Assembly (NCBI GenBank): GCA_039105265.1
Contig: JAPFFF010000017.1
Span: forward strand, 682,001 to 746,000
Length of the DNA: 64,000 bases
From: Tritrichomonas musculus
Lineage: Eukaryota; Parabasalia; Tritrichomonadida; Tritrichomonadidae
Reading direction: 5' to 3'
A model generated the notes under the pieces. It was not told where the DNA came from. It saw only the letters and a program-made list of their open reading frames with translations, and made no database searches. Shown one piece after another: positions 38,548-48,146 of the stretch. How positions within the stretch are numbered: position 1 is the stretch's first letter; the number at the start of each line of letters is the position of its first letter. The position numbers and the translations under genes are program-made.

Positions 38548-39585
38548 TGGATTCTCATGTATTTTATTTAAATCAGAATCAATTGGCTGATATGAGCAAT
38601 TATAAAATTAATGGTGTAGCACCGATTGCATTTGCTATGATTACGACTACTTAATCAAGGTCAATTTATATTTTTTCCATCAACTTTTACATTTCCGAGG
38701 CAAGTTCAAAGTATTTATAAAGGTACAACATTAACGACTAGACCTGCATGGATGTTATATTTAATTGGTGATGGAATTTATAGTCCGTCATACATATTTA
38801 TACGAAAGATACTACCAGGATTTCAAGAACCTGTATTTGTATTATTAAATGATAACACACCTAAAGATATAACAAATTATTATGTAGAATATGATGGTGA
38901 AGCTTATTTTAATAGAGTAAATTTCGCTTTTACTTATGAGGTATTCATGAATGCATTTAATAATATAATAACTGCAGCTGATATAGGCTATAATCCTAAT
39001 GCAAATAAAACATATATATCATTCACCGTTTATGATAATCCAAACTTAATACCGATAATTGATTTCATTGATAACACAGAACCAGGTTCTGACACCAATG
39101 ATATTAGAATACAAACAATGAACGATTTAAATCAAAATACGAATTATAAACCGAAGAAACCTGCACATTTAGGTTTTCGAAATGATACTATATTCACTGA
39201 ATATCCTATATTCAAACCAAATATAAAACCTGATAACGAAACAACAGAAAATGAAACAACAGAAAATATTAAATCATTAACTCCCAATATTCAAGAAAGC
39301 ATAAATCAAAAGAAAATGATAACAAAGTTCATTTTTCAGCATCAGCCATAAGTACAAAACCAAATTATCCAACAAGCTATGAACCTATGGAAATTGAAGA
39401 CGATTGGCATGTAGGAAATCAAAATCAATCACAAGGCTTTTATTTTGAAACACCAAATCCTAATAAGACATCAAATTATTCTGAACGACAACAAAACATA
39501 AATAATGATACTTTTGAAGACTTGTCAACTTCACTTGATAATCAGCAAGACCAGAAGAAACAACCACAATCAACAAAACGTTAGA
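38548..39585 (+). pseudogene. Type-2 late gene, broken; structural protein candidate
   Basis: Protein-like sequence runs through this stretch. The best open parts are 38752-39351 and 39387-39584. Visible features are an alternation of hydrophobic and polar residues in the first two-thirds (for example MLYLIGDGIYSPSYIFIRKI) and an Asn/Gln-rich tail. It occupies the place where a penton-like gene would be expected, downstream of the integrase, but no similarity to the A/B penton-like protein is evident. It is broken, with about two or three breaks. Confidence 0.45.
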
Positions 39586-39773
39586 GTTTTAGAATCGTTT
39601 CAGACCCAAATGACAAAAATAATAATAATAATAACAATAATGGAGGTTTTGATTTATATTAATTATTCATTATTCATTCTTTGATGTAATGGTTTAAGAT
39701 TTACAGCAAAATTATCATATTTATTTTTGTTCTGCAATTTACTTTCTTTGAGTTGTGCTTTGAATGCTGTGTA

Positions 39774-40901
39774 TCAACAATTTGGATATATATCTCTTTC
39801 TATTGCTGCGGTGATTCGTTTAATGAAATTATCTTTAACGTTCTTAATATCTTCTGGCGATGCTTCTTTAATTCCTTCTGCATTTCGTTTCAACCTGTTA
39901 TATCCTTCTTGCTTACTTACATCAACATTGAAACCAACACCAAAGACAACATAATCAATGTAATGCATTAATTCAGTAAAATGTTTACCCCAATGACTTG
40001 GTTCAACCTTTAATTCTCCTGATGTGATATCAATAGCTTTATCAATAATCTTCTGGGCATATGATTGAACATTCTTTCCTAATACTGAAACATATTCTTT
40101 ATTGTTCTGTTGTTTCCAATATGCCCATTGTTCATATGTTAATATCTTTCCATTGAACTTATTTTCTTGAATGACTTCTTTGAAAGGAGCATCAAAGAGA
40201 TAAGCAAATAACATATTTGATACAGCAGGGTAATTGATGAGTTTCTTCAAAGGAGATAATACAAAGAATTGTTCGTCATTCCAATACACTTTCCAGACTT
40301 TAGAAAAGATTGATGACCAATAAGAATTTGGTGTAATACGTTTGCTGACTCTTGCTTTTCCCAGACCCATAGGACCGTAATAATTTTCTAGCTCTTGCAT
40401 GTCTTTTCCCTTTGTTAATTTGTATTGACCAGCATCCCAATCAATTTTCTTGATATCTTTATCAAATAATGATTGAATCCATTTATTGAACGGCATTTCT
40501 TTTCTTTCTTGTTTTGTTTTAATAACAGATTTCCAAACTTTCTTGTAAGGAGAAGCAAATACAAGCTTGTATCCGTTAATGATTGAAGAATTACCGTTCC
40601 TATCAATTAAAACAACATCATCAACTTTATCACCGTTCAAGTCTGTTATTGAGTTTCCTAACTGGTCTTTGGCATTTTCTGGTAATAAACGATATCTTGG
40701 TTTACCGTCTTTATCAACTGAATTCTTACAGTATTCAATAGCTGTATCACGACAAGCTGCATTCGGAATGTATTTGATTCTGAAGTTTCCGTTAATAATC
40801 ATATCAATAAATTTATCTCTGTAATAGGATATATTACCACCAACACGAGGTATTTCAAGCTTGTCAAATGAATCCTTTAATGTTGAGTTAACAAGCGGCA
40901 T
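39774..40901 (-). CDS. Unrecognised type-2 Polinton protein, 375 aa
   Basis: The protein has a distinctive motif, DLNGDKVDDVVLIDRNGN, near residues 89-106, like the calcium-binding loops of dockerin or FG-GAP repeats. It is followed by INGYKLV, a combination I associate with minor virion proteins of some large DNA viruses without being able to name the family. The C-terminal half is helical with SHWGKHFTELMHYIDYVVFG. The frame stays open about 130 bp upstream of the ATG at 40901, so the true 5' end may differ. It is convergent with the genes on its left. Confidence 0.55.
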   Translation of the reverse strand: MPLVNSTLKDSFDKLEIPRVGGNISYYRDKFIDMIINGNFRIKYIPNAACRDTAIEYCKNSVDKDGKPRYRLLPENAKDQLGNSITDLNGDKVDDVVLIDRNGNSSIINGYKLVFASPYKKVWKSVIKTKQERKEMPFNKWIQSLFDKDIKKIDWDAGQYKLTKGKDMQELENYYGPMGLGKARVSKRITPNSYWSSIFSKVWKVYWNDEQFFVLSPLKKLINYPAVSNMLFAYLFDAPFKEVIQENKFNGKILTYEQWAYWKQQNNKEYVSVLGKNVQSYAQKIIDKAIDITSGELKVEPSHWGKHFTELMHYIDYVVFGVGFNVDVSKQEGYNRLKRNAEGIKEASPEDIKNVKDNFIKRITAAIERDIYPNC

Positions 40902-41060
40902 ATCTTTTTTATCACGACGTTCGCGAGTATTCTTTGTAGGTTGCTTTGCATTTCTTATTAATTCATCAAGTTGTTCATCATCTGCTTTGTTATCTTCTGC
41001 ATATCCTTTGTATTTCTTTGCAAAAGGTGATTAAATTTCTTGTGCTTCTTCTTCATTATC

Positions 41061-41982
41061 CTAATATCCGTATGGTTGTTTTGCAGGTGTTCTTGCATAT
41101 CTGTATGCTTCGGTTGCTGCTTCATTATCATCTTGCCAATCATCTAATTCATCATCATATAATGATTGAAGAGGTCCGTTATTATTGTTGTTGTCGTCTG
41201 CCATTTTATTAGTTGAAAAATTATTTTTATTGTGTTCCTTTGATGGTTCAATAAAAGAATCAGATATATCATCGTTTTTCAATATTAATGACTCAGAATC
41301 TGATTCGCTTAATGTTATATTAAGTAATGAATCTTCACTGTCTTTAGGCAATTGTATTGTCGAGTCATTTTCATCATCACTCGGAGTTATGCGTTTTCTT
41401 CTTGGTGTTCTTCGTTTATTAGTATCAAGTGTTGGTTCATGTATGCTTGTTCTCTTTCTTCTTCCTTTGTTGGTTTGTGGTGTTTGACTCTTTCTCGGTG
41501 GTTTGATGGGTGATGAACGAAAACCGTCAGAACTATAATTCAAATCATCGTTGACAACAATATTGAAGTAATTGATGATTGTATCAAGGCTTTTTTTGTC
41601 TGTTGTGTACTCTCTTAAACTAAGGAATTGATTGCCTTTACTTTTAATACCAGCATTGATTTTGTTCATCAATGAAACAAATCGACGAAACTTGACTTTC
41701 ATTTCGCGAATCTTTCCGACACTTCTTCCTGTATACTCATTGTTTTGTATTTGATACAACAAATTAATCAAATCATTTGGGTGTTCTAGTTTGTATGTAC
41801 TGAGAAATGTGTTCTTAAAATAATCTATTGGGTCCTCTAGTTCAGAATCGTCATCATCAGGTTTAGATACCTCGCTGTCAAATATAGTATCATCATCAAT
41901 ATTGCTCAAATCTAATTCAAAGCTATCAGATGAATTATTTTTATCTTGTTTTGACAATGTTAGTAGTGATAGTGGACCGTCT
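41061..41982 (-). pseudogene. Acidic, disordered type-2 protein gene, cut at its 5' side
   Basis: It is rich in aspartate, serine and asparagine, with a basic NKGRRKRTSIHEP and RRTPRRKRITPS segment in the middle and one better folded region (residues near 67-150 of the open frame). The open frame continues past 41983 to 42032, but that part is the antisense of the terminal-region sequence, so the present start is a fusion. The gene is unrecognised. It is next to the 375-aa gene on the same strand. Confidence 0.5.
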
Positions 41983-42415
41983 GGAGGGGGGATAAAAAAT
42001 GACCCCCTTGTCATAGGGTTTACAGACCCCAAACCTCAGCCCCATGACTCAAAAAATCACCACTTTTTCAAAATTAGCCCTCGAAACTTTCACAAAATGG
42101 CATAGACAAATTTTGAATAAATTGACAAACTCCCAAAAATAACAACAACGAAAAATAACGAAAAATAGAACTTTCAAAAATTTTTTATTTTTTTATCAGC
42201 AATTTATAATGTCAAACCAAGCCGAACAATTAAGCATCCTCATTAATAGAATCAACAAAAAGCTAAAAGGTTGGAGACCTGCATTAAAATACCTCTACGA
42301 TAATGATGATGTTGTTGACGGAGTACTAAAAGAGATAAATCACTTTATTGAACAACTAAAGAAATTCAACGGTCCTGCTGAATTAATTGCTGAACTTGAA
42401 GAGCTCATTTATTAG
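41983..42415. repeat. Type-2/C terminal region, copy without the outermost bases
   Basis: This segment is the same, base for base as far as I can see, as 45459-45890 of element C, including a small gene. It begins with GGAGGGGGGATAAAAAATGA and lacks the outer AGTAGTATATGTATGTG part that C has. It shows that element C and the type-2 Polinton share terminal DNA. Confidence 0.88.
42209..42415 (+). CDS. Small helical protein, 68 aa (type-2 copy)
   Basis: The protein is unrecognised: a short helical polypeptide (LSILINRINKKLKGWRPALK in the first half, acidic helix IAELEELIY at the end). An identical gene lies at 45684-45890 within element C. It is the first gene inside the terminal region and reads inward. 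Its 3' end overlaps the convergent 75-aa gene by 11 bp. Confidence 0.55.
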   Translation: MSNQAEQLSILINRINKKLKGWRPALKYLYDNDDVVDGVLKEINHFIEQLKKFNGPAELIAELEELIY

Positions 42416-42632
42416 ACAATTCATTCAATTCGTTCTCAAGTTGATGAACTTTATTTTTGAGGCTGTTGATGTCTTCTATTAATGATTCACGAACGGCGAG
42501 ACCATCAGAGCCCAACATTCCTGATTTGATATTGTTGAGGTATTGTTTGTAATCATAACACTTTTCTTTCAAGCTTCGTTTGATACGTTTTAATTCTGGT
42601 ATTTCTTTCTTGTATTCAGTTAGTTCACTCAT
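42405..42632 (-). CDS. Small coiled-coil protein, 75 aa
   Basis: A charged helical protein with a C-terminal heptad-like stretch (LKNKVHQLENELNELSNK). No family is recognised. It is divergent from the 77-aa gene with only 14 bp between the starts. It may be an analogue of the 80-aa coiled-coil gene of A and B, though no sequence match is visible. Confidence 0.5.
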   Translation of the reverse strand: MSELTEYKKEIPELKRIKRSLKEKCYDYKQYLNNIKSGMLGSDGLAVRESLIEDINSLKNKVHQLENELNELSNK

Positions 42633-42646
42633 TTAATAATAATTAA

Positions 42647-42880
42647 ATGTCTGTTATCAATCAATTAAGAACCGTTCATGACGATAAGCATAAAAACCAT
42701 TTTGATAGATTACAATTAACGATGCAAAAGAATAGAACAAAAATAAATTCAGCACCAACAGTGAAATGTTATAATGAAAAAGGAAATATATTTCATGAAC
42801 CACCTCCAAAAACGACTAAATCATTAAATCATCATGATTCACTTAATCATTCTGTGGTTGTCAGGAGCAACAACATTTAA
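42647..42880 (+). CDS. Small protein, 77 aa
   Basis: The protein is unrecognised. It is basic and His/Asn-rich, with a PPPK turn near residue 53 (FHEPPPKTTKSLNHHDS). The end overlaps the convergent 158-aa gene by about 40 bp. Its reality rests only on frame and gene packing. Confidence 0.4.
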   Translation: MSVINQLRTVHDDKHKNHFDRLQLTMQKNRTKINSAPTVKCYNEKGNIFHEPPPKTTKSLNHHDSLNHSVVVRSNNI

Positions 42881-43315
42881 TACATATTCATTAATAACTT
42901 TTGATTGTTGGTCGACAACGTTTGAAAGCTTATTAATATGTTCTTCAAGTATTTTATTTTTGTTGTTCAATTGATTGATTTGTTCATTGAGTGTTTTTAA
43001 TGATTCTTTCATTAGTGATATATCAGCTTTGATGTTGTCATTTTCAAGTGTTTTAGTGATTGTGTTCCCAACTTTCTTCAAATAAATGTCGCCGTTAAGT
43101 CTTTTACCGTCTGTACAATTGCGCTTAGTGATTTTGTATTCGTTGCCGTCATTAGTGATGATTTTATAAATCTTGTTCAAATAGTTAGTCGTTTGTGATT
43201 TCATTTGCTCGATATTCTTTTGATAGAACAAATTGAACTCTTCAATTGATTTAAATACTTTTGATTCATTTACATTATCATTTATAACTTTAAGTTCATT
43301 AATGTTTTCATTCAT
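42839..43315 (-). CDS. Coiled-coil type-2 protein, 158 aa
   Basis: The N-terminal half is a mixed region ending in LNGDIYLKKVGNTITKTLE, and the C-terminal half is a long coiled coil (LKTLNEQINQLNNKNKILEE). The same order, LNG-(Y/F)-K-G-(I/L)T followed by a coiled coil, occurs in the 160-aa protein of element C (49414-49896), so the two are probably related. The role is unknown; oligomerisation is the only thing the sequence suggests. Confidence 0.55.
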   Translation of the reverse strand: MNENINELKVINDNVNESKVFKSIEEFNLFYQKNIEQMKSQTTNYLNKIYKIITNDGNEYKITKRNCTDGKRLNGDIYLKKVGNTITKTLENDNIKADISLMKESLKTLNEQINQLNNKNKILEEHINKLSNVVDQQSKVINEYVLNVVAPDNHRMIK

Positions 43316-43351
43316 TTATAATTATATTAAATCATTATAATTCATTGTTTT

Positions 43352-43606
43352 TCATTTAACTTCATTCAATATTGATTTTCCAAATCTCCCAACTCTGTCA
43401 GCAACATTTAAACCTGTATCAATTGCGTCAACAACCTGACCGACACCAGGAATGAATTGTGTAATCGGTTTAACTCTGTCAACGATTTGCTTTCCAACAT
43501 CAACAACTTTTGGTAATGCTTTAACTGCTTTCTGAGCGAATGATTTTACTTTGCCGCCAATTGATTTAAATGCGTTCTTGATTTTGTTGAATATACCGAC
43601 ACCCAT
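43352..43606 (-). CDS. pVI-like small membrane-active protein candidate, 84 aa
   Basis: It begins MGVGIFNKIKNAFKSIGGKV and continues as an amphipathic, lysine-rich helix with a Gly/Pro break (FIPGVGQVVDAIDTGLNVAD). This composition resembles pVI-type or other membrane-lytic minor capsid peptides of adenovirus-like particles. It lies divergent from and next to the type-2 capsid gene, with about 50 bp between starts. The similarity is one of composition only. Confidence 0.5.
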   Translation of the reverse strand: MGVGIFNKIKNAFKSIGGKVKSFAQKAVKALPKVVDVGKQIVDRVKPITQFIPGVGQVVDAIDTGLNVADRVGRFGKSILNEVK

Positions 43607-43655
43607 AATTTAATTAATGATAAAAGTGTTTTATTTCCTTTTTATTCAATCATAA

Positions 43656-45440
43656 ATGTTATACAGAAACGAGAGAGCCCATAATCTTCGCACTGAAACA
43701 GGAAACGTTCTTCATGCATTTGAAGAGATGAGAAACATGATTAATGTCAATGACGGTACGCGTTCATTTTCATTTAGAACTGTTGACTGTCATGACCAAC
43801 CAGCTCCATTTCATCAAGGACAATATTCGCAAATAAGTTTAACACATCCTGACCACTTCATAAGTGATATTGATAAAGGTTTCTTAACATTTCACGTTAA
43901 ATTAGATTTGTCATTGAATACAGATATGAGTAAATTAAATGAAATCAATGACCCCAACAACTTATACAAACTGTTTGTCGGTTTCAAATCATCAAACCAG
44001 TTGTTTGACAGGTTAGAGATTCTTCATAATAATGTCAATGTCGGATACCAACAGAATGAATGCATTCGTGAAGGCTTCTTGTATTCTTCAGTTAAGCCAG
44101 AAGCCGAGAAGAAACGCCGCAGATTCGTTCATTCATTGTGGGAAAACATTAGCAACTATTCACAGACACATGCAGGAGCTTATGTTAACTTGAATTCATT
44201 TAAGAACACAGGAAGAAGTGAAGTCGAATTTGATTTGAATGTTCCTTTTGATGATTTGCTTGCATTACAGGCATTCGATTTATTCCCTAACGGAATCATT
44301 GGTGATTTATCAATTCGTTTTCAAGTTAGTCCCGCTGGTCTTGTTTGGGCAGTATTAGACCCTTACACAGTTGCTGAAGCAAAAGTATTTCTTGAAGACA
44401 ATGATTCAATATCGATGGAAGAATTAAACAGACTAAAGGAAATCAAAGCACGAGGACACCTCAAACATCAATTCACACAAATTGGTAATCAAGCTGTGAT
44501 TCCAGGACCTGGAGACAATCCAGACCCACCATCACCTGAACCAACACCAACGAAATATCAATTGAAGTATGAATTGATAGACCATTACATACCTGCTTCA
44601 ACAAATATTCCTGTTAATGAAAAACTTGAAACATTTACATTTATGTTCAGCTATACTGATGAAGAGTTTGAAGAGCTCGGAATTGAAAAGACAGATGATG
44701 ATAAAGTAATTTGTAATAAACATTATCTTAAAGAACATCCGAGCGGAATACCTTCATCAAAGCATCCAGCAGGCAATGTTTATATTAATTTTGTTTCTAA
44801 ATCTGAAGCCAACAAGTTGATGAGCGCTCATTATTCAAAACAAACAGCAACACTTACTGTTAATCGAATGACCATCACAGCTTGTAAATCTAATATGCAA
44901 GGCTTTGGAGTTTGTGAAGCTACAAGACAAGGAATTGAAGACATTTTAAGACAAGGTTTAATCATTCCTTCACAAAAAGTTGATTATCATGCTTTTCCAA
45001 TCGCTCCAGCAGCAAACGGAATCAAGTCAACATTGAATATCCCATTAATCAATGCAACTAATTTATCAATCATGTTTCCAAAGCATCATAATGATTTAAC
45101 TGTCTTTGAAAATCCAGTTTATCAAAACTGTTTCTTGAATATTGGTGGAAAGAACTTCCCAGACGAAAACGTTTCAACTATTGGTGCGCGATTCTTTGAA
45201 AATCAATTAACAGCTGGTGATTTAGATGCAATCACTCTTTCATGCACAAAGGAATTTGAGGATTCGATGACAATGCCAAAGAATGACGCTAACGGTAAGA
45301 GATACAACAACACAATCAGTGATGCAACATCATTTGTATTCAACATTCAAACAGAACGAGCAAGTGCAGGATATTGTTATGACGGACTTGATGGAGGTTT
45401 CGGAAACGTTCAGATACAAGTCAATGGGCAACCAAAGTAG
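43656..45440 (+). pseudogene. Type-2 Polinton major capsid gene, ended by element C
   Basis: Open from the ATG at 43656 (MLYRNERAHNLRTETGNV) to the junction with element C at 45436. The protein is a double-jelly-roll capsid candidate. It has a first half with HQGQYSQISL and LTFHVKLDLS strands, a conserved PFDDLLALQAFDLFPNGIIG segment near residue 197, and PAGLVWAVLDPYTV after it, comparable in position and pattern to RRFLPLSNIKYLPAFAGKIE of type 1. A proline-rich linker near 285 separates the second half. The natural 3' end is seen in the other copy (to 36936). It is interrupted by insertion or joining of C. Confidence 0.78.
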
Positions 45441-45683
45441 TATATGTATGTGTATTTGGAGGGGGGATAAAAAATGACCCCCTTGTCATAGGGTTTACAG
45501 ACCCCAAACCTCAGCCCCATGACTCAAAAAATCACCACTTTTTCAAAATTAGCCCTCGAAACTTTCACAAAATGGCATAGACAAATTTTGAATAAATTGA
45601 CAAACTCCCAAAAATAACAACAACGAAAAATAACGAAAAATAGAACTTTCAAAAATTTTTTATTTTTTTATCAGCAATTTATA

Positions 45684-45890
45684 ATGTCAAACCAAGCCGA
45701 ACAATTAAGCATCCTCATTAATAGAATCAACAAAAAGCTAAAAGGTTGGAGACCTGCATTAAAATACCTCTACGATAATGATGATGTTGTTGACGGAGTA
45801 CTAAAAGAGATAAATCACTTTATTGAACAACTAAAGAAATTCAACGGTCCTGCTGAATTAATTGCTGAACTTGAAGAGCTCATTTATTAA
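45684..45890 (+). CDS. Small helical protein, 68 aa (element C copy)
   Basis: It appears identical to 42209-42415 in the type-2 Polinton. It lies in the part of the left repeat that the right repeat lacks. It was acquired together with the type-2 terminal region, or the right repeat has lost it. The function is unknown. Confidence 0.5.
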   Translation: MSNQAEQLSILINRINKKLKGWRPALKYLYDNDDVVDGVLKEINHFIEQLKKFNGPAELIAELEELIY

Positions 45891-45960
45891 AAAGATATCT
45901 GAAGTGTCTTCAATGACGTTTTTATTTTTGTTTTTTGTTTTTTAATTTCACTCTAAAGAT

Positions 45961-46023
45961 ATGTCAACACCAAAAGTTTATGATTACATCAATTCACTTA
46001 TTGATATGTTGGATGAATCATAA
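45961..46023 (+). pseudogene. Fragment of the 148-family Polinton gene
   Basis: A short frame, MSTPKVYDYINSLIDMLDES, matches the start of the 148/150-aa family (VYDYVNEL in A and B, VYDYINFI in D). Only the first 20 codons are present before repeat sequence resumes. It is a footprint of recombination with a type-1-like Polinton. Confidence 0.6.
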
Positions 46024-46108
46024 GAGACCAAAACGAAGCCCTGCGATACGTAGAACTGCGGCTAAAAAACAAAATTAATTATATTTTTATTTTTGTCTTT
46101 CCATTAGC

Positions 46109-46178
46109 GAACAACAACCAACGAACAACAACCAACGAACAACAACCAACGAACAACAACCAACGAACAACAACAAAC
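46109..46178. repeat. 14-bp tandem repeat, five units
   Basis: The unit GAACAACAACCAAC is present four times and a variant GAACAACAACAAAC once. The right terminal repeat has a single unit at the matching place (near 50295-50310), so the array expanded in the left end only. Confidence 0.9.
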
Positions 46179-46232
46179 GAAATACAATTAAAGTGTTTTC
46201 GTTAAACAATATTGTTTTTATTCGTTCTACAA

Positions 46233-48035
46233 ATGCAACCACAAACGAATAACAACGAAACACAAACCACAAAGGAACAAGGAACTATCGCCAGCATAGC
46301 TGGAGTCGCCAAAGGCGTCGAAAACATTCGCGAACTCGATTACAGTATTTCCGATAAAGAAGGTGTTAAGCTTCCTGTCTCTTACTTCTCTGCTAAATGT
46401 AAAACCAAAGCAGAAACACTGTTATATAACATTACAAGAATCCTAAACACTAACGATACAGCCGATATCGATTTTACTCTTGGTGGAACGAACAACAAAG
46501 AGCTTAAACCATTATGTTCCAGATTTTGCGATAACATTATAGTTTATTTTGTAATATCGGAAGACGTTATAAAGCATAACAAGACATTAACAAACTATAT
46601 TAAATGTAAAGAAACAAACGACGACCAACAAGAGGAAGACAAAGAAGAGAGCAACAAAGAAGACAGGCAATTAAATAGAGTTCTTAAAGAGATAGCTCCG
46701 TTTCTTGCTAACAACACGGAACACATTAAAGAACTGTTTAATAAGTTCGATATACCAATTAACAAGACAAACATAAAGCCGACATCGTTTAAAGTCGATA
46801 AAGGAACCATTAAACAGTTTATTAAAGTATCTCTTCCAGACGCACCGTTAGATAAGATTCTTAATATTGTATGCAGTAAAGAGATAATTAAAGAGTTTAA
46901 CAATAATGGAATCTTTATAAACGATATCGATATTACACAGGATTACAGTGGAACCATTAACAAGAAGGATGTTATCGATTACCTGTTAAACAAACCAGAC
47001 TTTAGAAAGGAAGGAGATACATGTTATACATTAGACGAATACACAAGCGATGCATCGGACTTAGAAGATTACGGGGACTTAATAAACGAAGAAATATATA
47101 ACGAAGAAGAATTAAACAGAATTAATTCGAGATATAACACAAATAAACCGATTAAAACAATTATCGATAATAATAATTCTGTTGGTGCCAATTGTTTAAC
47201 ATTTATAACGAATTCTTATTTTGGTTCTGTTCGATATAAGTTTTATAACAAATTTGTGCAATCGATGGAGTCGCCTAGTGTTCGCGGTCGTGTTGGAAAC
47301 CATTACAGCCACTGGACAAACAACCCCGAACAGATATTAAAAGAATCTATTAATAAATCTCTCGATACTGGTCTTTTAAGATTAGAAATAACGTATTACA
47401 TCGAAAACCAAGCAATAACAGAAGAATACATTAACGAACACTTCGAATATCTTGTTTCTCTATTACCTCCAAGACTTATATTCTATAACAGCATTTCTAA
47501 ACAATGGATGCTATTACTTGGAGCAATTAAATATAACCTCTGTATCGTGGACATCGATAACAGTCTGGCAATGTTCTCTTATTCGATAAACAAGCTAACA
47601 AACAAGATTAGTGGCTTTTATATTAAGAACACTACAACTAACAAGCTATCGAATATACTTAAATTATATTCGTTTAATTGCCCGATTGTGTTGTTATCTT
47701 TTAAGAGAACCATCGAAGAAGGAAAAGATAAGCTTCTTATTAAACAGAGAACATATAAAAAGGAAATAATAAACACAGTTAACAAATCGTTTGTGTTAAA
47801 CGAATTAATAACTTATCTCTCGAACGGAAACACTTACTTTACTCCTTGTATAGCTAAAGATAACAGTAAAGCCGAAGATGTTGGGCTAATAGATTGCCCG
47901 ATGTGTCGTTTACGATTCCAAACAAAGAAGAATATAAGCCAATTAACAACTTATAACGTTCCGATAGTGTTTAAACCAATCGATAAGCAATTAATAGAGT
48001 ACCCGCAAGAGAACATAAACAGAACAACCAAATGA
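46233..48035 (+). CDS. Large element C protein, first open part (600 aa)
   Basis: The ATG at 46233 lies in the terminal repeat; the frame upstream opens only from TTG. The protein is not a polymerase, integrase or ATPase by any motif I can see. Its best conserved-looking part is near residues 335-410 (SYFGSVRYKFYNKFVQSMES, then GNHYSHW and GLLRLEITYY). The pattern, with an arginine/tyrosine/lysine block followed by RLEITYY, is faintly like plasmid replication-initiation proteins. A CPMCRLRF zinc-like pair lies near 560. I infer a replication or mobility role only from its size and place. Related coding sequence continues to its right; the gene looks broken about once. Confidence 0.6.
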   Translation: MQPQTNNNETQTTKEQGTIASIAGVAKGVENIRELDYSISDKEGVKLPVSYFSAKCKTKAETLLYNITRILNTNDTADIDFTLGGTNNKELKPLCSRFCDNIIVYFVISEDVIKHNKTLTNYIKCKETNDDQQEEDKEESNKEDRQLNRVLKEIAPFLANNTEHIKELFNKFDIPINKTNIKPTSFKVDKGTIKQFIKVSLPDAPLDKILNIVCSKEIIKEFNNNGIFINDIDITQDYSGTINKKDVIDYLLNKPDFRKEGDTCYTLDEYTSDASDLEDYGDLINEEIYNEEELNRINSRYNTNKPIKTIIDNNNSVGANCLTFITNSYFGSVRYKFYNKFVQSMESPSVRGRVGNHYSHWTNNPEQILKESINKSLDTGLLRLEITYYIENQAITEEYINEHFEYLVSLLPPRLIFYNSISKQWMLLLGAIKYNLCIVDIDNSLAMFSYSINKLTNKISGFYIKNTTTNKLSNILKLYSFNCPIVLLSFKRTIEEGKDKLLIKQRTYKKEIINTVNKSFVLNELITYLSNGNTYFTPCIAKDNSKAEDVGLIDCPMCRLRFQTKKNISQLTTYNVPIVFKPIDKQLIEYPQENINRTTK

Positions 48036-48146
48036 ATAAAGGAAGATAAAGAAGAGAATCGATTTAAAGATGTAAGAGAAGAATTAATAAACGAAATTAT
48101 AAGAGAGAACCACATTAAACGACAGCTTGCTAAAGAACAAACACAA

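Larger units (their letters stand above)
35716..45435. mobile_element. Type-2 Polinton remnants, two partial copies head to tail
   Basis: A second capsid protein and a second integrase, both distant from those of A, B and D, define another Polinton lineage. The left piece (35716 to about 41982) starts inside the capsid gene and carries the integrase and late genes. The right piece (41983-45435) starts with a terminal region and runs into the same capsid gene until element C interrupts it. The shared capsid part (about 1.17 kb) differs by only a few percent between the two, so they are related copies. It is broken, with several breaks. Confidence 0.75.
45436..46285. repeat. Left terminal inverted repeat of element C
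   Basis: The outer 128 bp and the inner 260 bp are the reverse complement of 50185-50525. Between them lie about 450 bp not present in the right copy, carrying a 68-aa gene and a short fragment of a 148-family gene. The inner end lies inside the first codons of the large gene, so the repeat includes leader and start codon. Confidence 0.9.
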
